Below are positions 59,286-64,000 of a DNA stretch of 64,000 nt, in pieces; within the stretch, counting starts at the first letter, position 1, and each line of letters opens with the position of its first letter. Where the stretch lies: the NCBI GenBank assembly GCA_027492585.1, contig JAPUEK010000089.1, positions 62,001 through 126,000 of the forward strand, written 5' to 3'. Both the position numbers and the translations under genes were made by a program. The DNA is from Paracoccaceae bacterium (GTDB lineage: Bacteria > Pseudomonadota > Alphaproteobacteria > Rhodobacterales > Rhodobacteraceae). The notes beneath the pieces were generated by a model. The model was not told the origin of the DNA. It was given only the letters and a program-made list of their open reading frames with translations, and made no database searches.

Positions 59286-62200
59286 TCATGCGGGGGTGCC
59301 TCCGGCACGGGCCTTGCGCCAGGCGGCGAGATTGGCTGCCTTGACCGGACCGAAGCCGACCACTTGCAGGACCGATTGCGCGCGGTTCGTGGCCTCGGCC
59401 AAGGTCTCCGCCGTCAACCCGTCGATCAGTGCCGTCATTTCCGCCAGATAGCCGTCGCGCAGCGCCCGTTCCTCGCGCCGCTCGTGGGTGAGCCCGAAGA
59501 GGTCAAGCGGCGTGCCGCGCAACCGCTTCATCCGCGCCAGCAGACGGAAGACCGGCACGATCCACGGCCCGAAGGCGCGCTTCTTCGGTCGTCCGGTGCG
59601 GAGGTCGCGGCCCGGCAGGAAGGGCGGGGCGAGATGGAAGCTCAGCCGCGCATCGCCTTCGTAACCCTCGCTCAGCCGGTCAAGGAAAGCCGGGTCGCTG
59701 TGGAGCCGCGCGACCTCGTACTCGTCCTTGTAGGCCATGACATGCCGCGCGCCGCGCATCAGCGCCAGCAGGAAATCTTCCGCATCCAGACCGGCCAGCT
59801 TCGCCTCCGCCCGGTCGATCAGCACCTCATAGCGCCGTGCATAAGCCGCATCCTGCCAGGCGGTCAGGTCGGCAATGTGGCGTGCTTTCAAAGCCATGCG
59901 GTCCTGTGGGAGGGGGGCGGAGCGGGCGGCGCTGAACGCCTCCGGCGCGACGGCCAGCCAGCGACCGGCGGTGAAGGCCGCAAGGTTCTTCTCCACCCCG
60001 GCGCCGTTCATGCGGATCGCGGTTTCGATGGCGGTTTGCGTGAGCGGGATCAGCCCTTGCTGGAACGCCAGCCCGGTCAGCAGGATGTTCGCCGAAATCC
60101 CGTCGCCGAAATGGCGCAGCGCCAGCCCGGTCGCATCGGCCAGCAGCAGATGATCCGCCCCGGCCCGCGACCGCAACCGCGCCAGAGGCAGGTCGAGATG
60201 CTGCGCGCCCCGGCTGTTGCGGACGAAACCTGCCGTAGGCGTGACGTGACCGTCGGCCACCAGCCGCGTCCGGCCCGGTGCTATCGTCCGCAGCGCCTTG
60301 GGCGAGGCGGCGACCACAGTGTCGAAGGCCAGAACCGCATCCGCCTCGCCCTCGCCGATGCGGGGGGTGGTCAGGGCGGCGGGACTGGCGGCGAAATGCA
60401 GATGCGACATCACCGCGCCGTTCTTCTGCGCCAGCCCGGTCTGGTCGAGCGCCAGCACCGACAGCCCGTCAAGCTGTGCCGCCTGCGCCAGCACCGCGCT
60501 GACGGTGATGACCCCGGTGCCGCCGATCCCGGTCATCAGCAGGTTCCATGCCCGGTCCAGCGTGGGACGAACCGGATCGGGCAAGGCCCCGTCAAAGTGC
60601 GGCAAAGGCTCCGCTGCCGCCTTCTTCTTCGTGCCGGAGACGGTGACGAAACTCGGGCAGAAGCCTTTGAGACAGCTTGTATCGGCATTGCAGGCCGATT
60701 GGTTGATCTGCCGTTTCAGGCCGAGCGGGGTCTCCAGCGGTTCCACCGCGATGCAGTTCGACTGGACGGAGCAGTCGCCGCAACCTTCGCAGACCGCCGG
60801 ATTGATCACCACCTGCGCGGGGGCCGCGGGATAGCTGCCGCGCTTGCGCCGCCGTCGCTTTTCCGCCGCACAGACCTGATCGTAGACGATGGCCGTCACG
60901 CCCGCCTCGGCCCGCAGCCGCTCCTGCTCGGCCGGCATATGGTCGCGCTGAAAGAGCTTCACCCCGCCCGGCAGATGGCCTTTCAGCAGCTCCGGCCGTT
61001 CGGAGATCACCACGACCTCGCGCAGCCCCTCCGCCTGCAACTGGCTGACGATGGAGGGAACCGAGATCTCCCCGTCATGGCGCTGCCCGCCGGTCATGGC
61101 GACGGCATCGTTGAAGAGGATCTTGTAGGTCGCCGTCACCCCAGCCGCCACCGCCGCCCGGATCGCCAAGAGGCCGGAGTGGAAATAGGTGCCGTCGCCC
61201 ATATGGACGAAGATGTGCCGCTCGTCGGTGAAGGGAGAGACGCCGATCCAGTTCGCCCCCTCGCCGCCCATCTGGGTGAAGGTCTCGACATTGCGGTCCA
61301 TCGAGACGGCGAGCATCGAACAGCCGATCCCGGCGATGGCGCGGCTGCCGTCGGGCAGCTTGGTCGAAACCGAATGGGGGCAGCCGGAGCAGAAATAGGG
61401 CTGGCGCATCGGCAGGTCGGGCGGGGCCGCTTCGGCAGGCGGGGTGTTGTGACCCTGCGGTGGGGCGCCAAAGGCGGCGGGCAGGGCGCGGCGCAGGGCC
61501 GTGGCCAACATCCGTGCGTCGAATTCGGCATGGGAGGACAGCAGCGCCTCCCCCTCCGGCGTGGTCTTGCCCCACAGGCGCGGCGCGCCGGGCAGGCCGT
61601 AGAAAAGCGCGCGGATCTGCTCCTCCAGCACCGGGCGCTTTTCCTCGATGATCAGGATCTCGTCCAGACCGTCGCGGAAGCGGTGCAGCACCTCCGGGTC
61701 GGCGGGCCATATCAGCCCCATCTTCAGGAGCCGGATGCCGGCGTGCTCGGGCGTGGTGCCAAGCAGCTCGAATGCCCGCATCAGATCGCGCCAGGCCTTG
61801 CCGGTGGTGACGATGCCAAGCCGTGCCTTGGCCGCGCCGGAAATCCGGTCCAGCCCGTTGGCGCGGGCATAGGCCTGTGCGGCGCGCAGCTTCACCTCCA
61901 GCCGCTGTTCCTGCGCCAGATTGGCGTCGGGCCAGCGGATCGACAGCCCGTCCGGCGGCAGGGCGAAGTCCGGGATGGCAGGCCGCCAGTCGCGCGGCGG
62001 CAGGTCGAGCGTGGAGGAACATTCGACGATCTCGGTCTGGCATTTCAGCCCGACCCAGGCGCCGGAAAACCGGCTCATGGCGATGCCGTGCAGACCCATT
62101 TCCACATATTCATCGACGCCGGCAGGCGACAGGATCGGCACCATGGCGGAGATCAGGTTATGCTCCGACTGGTGCGGCAGGGTGGAGGAAACTGCCGCAT

Positions 62201-62675
62201 GGTCATCGCCCATCAGCAGAAGCACCCCGCCCTTCGGCGCGGTTCCGGCAGCATTGGCATGGCGGATCGCATCCATCGAGCGGTCGATCCCCGGCCCCTT
62301 GCCATACCAGAGCGCGAACACCCCGTCATGGCGCGCGCCTTTGGAAAAGCCGAGCTGCTGCGTTCCCCAGACGGCGGTGGCGGCAAGGTCTTCGTTCAGG
62401 CCCGGCTGGAAGACGATATCGGTGCCGTCGAGCTCGCGGCCCGCCTTCTCGATCTCGCGGTCGAACCCGGCCAAGGGCGAGCCGCGATAGCCGGAGACAT
62501 AACCCGCCGTCTTCAGCCCATCCGCCCTATCGCGCTGCGACTGCTCGATCAGCAGACGGATCAGCGCCTGCGTGCCGGACACCAGAATCCGCCCCGCATC
62601 GCGGCCATAGCGGCTGGCGCTGACCGAAGTGGAGGCGGGCTTTGCCCGCGTTGCAGCCGCGTCCGCCTCTGGCAT
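59286..62675 (-). CDS. Indolepyruvate ferredoxin oxidoreductase, fused alpha and beta subunits
   Basis: The protein has 1129 residues from the ATG at 62675 with GGGGAGC upstream. Residues about 25-680 match IorA. GYVSGYRGSPLAGFDREIE is at the N-terminus, FCSGCPHSVST and GDGTYFHSGLLAIRAAVAAG form the TPP domain, and a ferredoxin-like region follows (CEGCGDCSVQSNC, then CNADTSCLKGFCPSF). The beta part starts with LLMTGIGGTGVITVSAVLAQ. It oxidatively decarboxylates aryl pyruvates to aryl-acetyl-CoA with ferredoxin. The fusion is the usual proteobacterial form. Downstream genes lie on the other strand. Confidence 0.93.
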   Translation of the reverse strand: MPEADAAATRAKPASTSVSASRYGRDAGRILVSGTQALIRLLIEQSQRDRADGLKTAGYVSGYRGSPLAGFDREIEKAGRELDGTDIVFQPGLNEDLAATAVWGTQQLGFSKGARHDGVFALWYGKGPGIDRSMDAIRHANAAGTAPKGGVLLLMGDDHAAVSSTLPHQSEHNLISAMVPILSPAGVDEYVEMGLHGIAMSRFSGAWVGLKCQTEIVECSSTLDLPPRDWRPAIPDFALPPDGLSIRWPDANLAQEQRLEVKLRAAQAYARANGLDRISGAAKARLGIVTTGKAWRDLMRAFELLGTTPEHAGIRLLKMGLIWPADPEVLHRFRDGLDEILIIEEKRPVLEEQIRALFYGLPGAPRLWGKTTPEGEALLSSHAEFDARMLATALRRALPAAFGAPPQGHNTPPAEAAPPDLPMRQPYFCSGCPHSVSTKLPDGSRAIAGIGCSMLAVSMDRNVETFTQMGGEGANWIGVSPFTDERHIFVHMGDGTYFHSGLLAIRAAVAAGVTATYKILFNDAVAMTGGQRHDGEISVPSIVSQLQAEGLREVVVISERPELLKGHLPGGVKLFQRDHMPAEQERLRAEAGVTAIVYDQVCAAEKRRRRKRGSYPAAPAQVVINPAVCEGCGDCSVQSNCIAVEPLETPLGLKRQINQSACNADTSCLKGFCPSFVTVSGTKKKAAAEPLPHFDGALPDPVRPTLDRAWNLLMTGIGGTGVITVSAVLAQAAQLDGLSVLALDQTGLAQKNGAVMSHLHFAASPAALTTPRIGEGEADAVLAFDTVVAASPKALRTIAPGRTRLVADGHVTPTAGFVRNSRGAQHLDLPLARLRSRAGADHLLLADATGLALRHFGDGISANILLTGLAFQQGLIPLTQTAIETAIRMNGAGVEKNLAAFTAGRWLAVAPEAFSAARSAPLPQDRMALKARHIADLTAWQDAAYARRYEVLIDRAEAKLAGLDAEDFLLALMRGARHVMAYKDEYEVARLHSDPAFLDRLSEGYEGDARLSFHLAPPFLPGRDLRTGRPKKRAFGPWIVPVFRLLARMKRLRGTPLDLFGLTHERREERALRDGYLAEMTALIDGLTAETLAEATNRAQSVLQVVGFGPVKAANLAAWRKARAGGTPA

Positions 62676-62852
62676 CCTGCTCCCCATCCGAGATTGCAAC
62701 CCGCCTGTGCCGGGGCAAACCGGAGGGGCGGGCTGCGGCAAAGACTACGCCGTTAGCTCCGCATGTCAAATGCATATTCCAATATTAAAATAGAGGTTGC
62801 GTCGCGGCGGGGAAACGGGGAGTTTGATGGCAGCGAGACAGGAGGAATGGCG

Positions 62853-63845
62853 ATGGCTGACAGCTTCAGGGCAATGGTGATCCGCGATGTGGAGGGCAAA
62901 CCCCGCGCCGGTTTCGAGGAATTGACGCTTGCGGACCTGCCTGACAACGAGGTGCTGGTCGAGATCAGCCATTCCAGCGTGAACTACAAGGACGGGCTGG
63001 CGATCAGCGGCAAGGGCCGGATCGCGCGCCGTCTGCCGATGGTGGCGGGGATCGACCTTGCCGGGGTCGTCGTCTCCTCCCGCGATGCGGGCTGGAAGGC
63101 GGGCGACCGGGTGATCGTCAACGGCTGGGGCCTGTCGGAAACGGAATGGGGCGCCTATACGCGGTTCCAGCGACTGAAGCCCGGCCATCTGACCCGGCTG
63201 CCCGATGGCTTCACCCCGGCGCAGGCCATGGCCATCGGTACGGCGGGCTATACGGCGGCGCTCTGCGTGCTGGCCTTGCAGGATTTCGGCGCTTTGGCGG
63301 AAAAGCCGGGTGAGGTGCTGGTGACGGGGGCGGCGGGGGGCGTCGGCTCTGTCGCCGTGGCCCTGCTCGCGGCCTTGGGGCATCGGGTGACGGCCTCCAC
63401 CGGGCGCCCGGCGGAGCAGGGGTTTCTGAGCGATCTCGGCGCGTCGGCGCTGCTCGACCGGGCGGAGCTTTCCGCCCCCGGCAAGCCCTTGCAGCCGGAA
63501 CGCTGGACCGCCGCCGTCGATGCGGTCGGCAGCGCCACCCTTGCCAATGTGCTGGCGCAGACCCGCTATGGCGGCGCGGTTGCGGCCTGCGGTCTGGCGC
63601 AGGGGGCTGACCTGCCGGCCACCGTCATGCCGCATATCCTGCGGGGCGTGGCGCTTCTCGGGGTCGATTCGGTGATGGTCCCGCAGGCCAAACGCGCCCG
63701 CGCCTGGGACTTCCTCGACAAGCACCTCGACCGCGACAAGCTCGCGGCGCTGACCGTGACCGCGCCCATGTCCGACCTGCCGGAACTGGCGCAGAAGATC
63801 GTCGCCGGGCAATTGCGCGGCCGCACCGTGATCGAGATCGGCTGA
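62853..63845 (+). CDS. acuI: AcuI-family (YhdH/YhfP) acrylyl-CoA reductase-like MDR enzyme
   Basis: The protein has 330 residues. AGGAGG lies 7 bp before the ATG at 62853 and only 1 bp before an in-frame ATG at 62847, so 62853 is the better start. MVIRDVEGKPRAGFEELTLA, NYKDGLAISGKGRIARRLPMVAGIDLAG and VLVTGAAGGVGSVAVALLA (NADPH-binding, about 150-165) are characteristic. There are no structural zinc cysteines, as expected. AcuI reduces acryloyl-CoA to propionyl-CoA and protects against acrylate. An enoyl-CoA hydratase follows after 11 bp, matching an acrylate/3-hydroxypropionate-type pairing. Confidence 0.85.
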   Translation: MADSFRAMVIRDVEGKPRAGFEELTLADLPDNEVLVEISHSSVNYKDGLAISGKGRIARRLPMVAGIDLAGVVVSSRDAGWKAGDRVIVNGWGLSETEWGAYTRFQRLKPGHLTRLPDGFTPAQAMAIGTAGYTAALCVLALQDFGALAEKPGEVLVTGAAGGVGSVAVALLAALGHRVTASTGRPAEQGFLSDLGASALLDRAELSAPGKPLQPERWTAAVDAVGSATLANVLAQTRYGGAVAACGLAQGADLPATVMPHILRGVALLGVDSVMVPQAKRARAWDFLDKHLDRDKLAALTVTAPMSDLPELAQKIVAGQLRGRTVIEIG

Positions 63846-63856
63846 GGAGGCCTGAT

Positions 63857-64000
63857 ATGTCCGAAGACCTGATCCTGTGGGAAAAAGACCCCGAAGATGC
63901 CTTCGTCACCCTGACGATGAACCGCCCCGACAAGATGAACGCGATGAATCAGGCGCTTGGCGATGCGCTTGAGGCGGCGATCCTGCGGGCGGTGAAAGAT
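63857..64000 (+). CDS. Enoyl-CoA hydratase/isomerase family protein, cut by window end
   Basis: Only the first 48 codons are visible, starting MSEDLILWEKDPEDAFVTLT. VTLTMNRPDKMNAMNQALGDALEAA is the typical crotonase N-terminal block. GAGGAGG lies shortly before the ATG. It is probably co-transcribed with the AcuI-like gene 11 bp upstream. The catalytic loops lie beyond the window. Confidence 0.85.
   Translation, partial: MSEDLILWEKDPEDAFVTLTMNRPDKMNAMNQALGDALEAAILRAVKD

Noticed and set aside
59103-62756. Plus-strand open frame of 1217 codons
   Set aside because: It is fully antisense to the indolepyruvate ferredoxin oxidoreductase gene, is rich in Arg, Gly, Gln and His, and has no recognisable domain. 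High GC creates such frames.
1-64000. CRISPR arrays, tRNA or rRNA genes, intact insertion sequences, prophage genes
   Set aside because: No regularly spaced repeats, no structural RNA signatures and no transposase or integrase motifs were seen. A covariance search would be needed to exclude a missed tRNA.

Overview
The window is a GC-rich alphaproteobacterial chromosome segment. The gene content fits the Rhodobacterales (Rhodobacteraceae): a complete N-methylglutamate (methylamine) pathway, a pseudoazurin, a fused indolepyruvate ferredoxin oxidoreductase, an AcuI-type reductase and many ABC uptake operons. This placement is an inference from gene families; no rRNA gene is present. I recognised no tRNA, CRISPR array, integrase or intact insertion sequence.

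Layout. 1-3588: the end of a heme/iron operon (SbmA/YddA-like ABC exporter, short HemS-like protein, ChaN-like protein, siderophore-interacting flavoprotein). 3637-4077: pseudoazurin. 4303-19232: a methylamine island. It holds a GlxA-type activator, mgdABCD (N-methylglutamate dehydrogenase, resembling heterotetrameric sarcosine oxidase), an XRE-cupin regulator, a divergent block with an APC permease and three tiny membrane proteins, then mgsABC (N-methylglutamate synthase) and gmaS (gamma-glutamylmethylamide synthetase). 19272-21545: a DASS-type anion transporter and a divergent AraC regulator. 21546-22011: a gene-free, partly AT-rich stretch with a perfect inverted repeat and a minus-strand terminator. 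22012-26819: a siderophore locus (periplasmic esterase, TonB receptor, AraC regulator).

26917-29550: a glycine-betaine-monooxygenase-like pair (gbcA-gbcB) under a clear cobalamin riboswitch. 29747-36439: a YtfQ/YtfR/YtfT/YjfF sugar ABC importer with a GntR regulator and galactose mutarotase. 36617-39756: MarR-EmrA-EmrB efflux. 39849-42933: Dabb protein, amidohydrolase, FMN reductase and the decayed remains of an SfnB-like sulfur-acquisition gene. 42934-50078: DUF1028 protein and a peptide-type ABC importer with a DppC-DppD fusion and its GntR regulator. 50168-52421: serine acetyltransferase, GST-like and CMD-like proteins. 52593-55412: CadR-like MerR regulator and a Zn/Cd/Pb-type P1B-ATPase. 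55526-59265: amino-acid ABC importer and nucleoside hydrolase. 59286-64000: fused indolepyruvate ferredoxin oxidoreductase, AcuI-like reductase and the start of an enoyl-CoA hydratase.

How it works together. The 4.3-19.2 kb island can turn monomethylamine and glutamate into gamma-glutamylmethylamide (GmaS), then N-methylglutamate (MgsABC), then glutamate plus a folate-bound C1 unit (MgdABCD). Betaine demethylation by GbcAB would also feed methyl-group metabolism and appears to be switched by B12 status. Most of the rest is scavenging: heme and siderophore iron, sugars, peptides, amino acids and nucleosides. The observations I rate highest are the B12 riboswitch on gbcAB, the permease plus small-membrane-protein block of the methylamine island, the possible sRNA locus at 21.5-21.9 kb, and a dispersed hairpin repeat with a copy inside the peptide-transporter operon.
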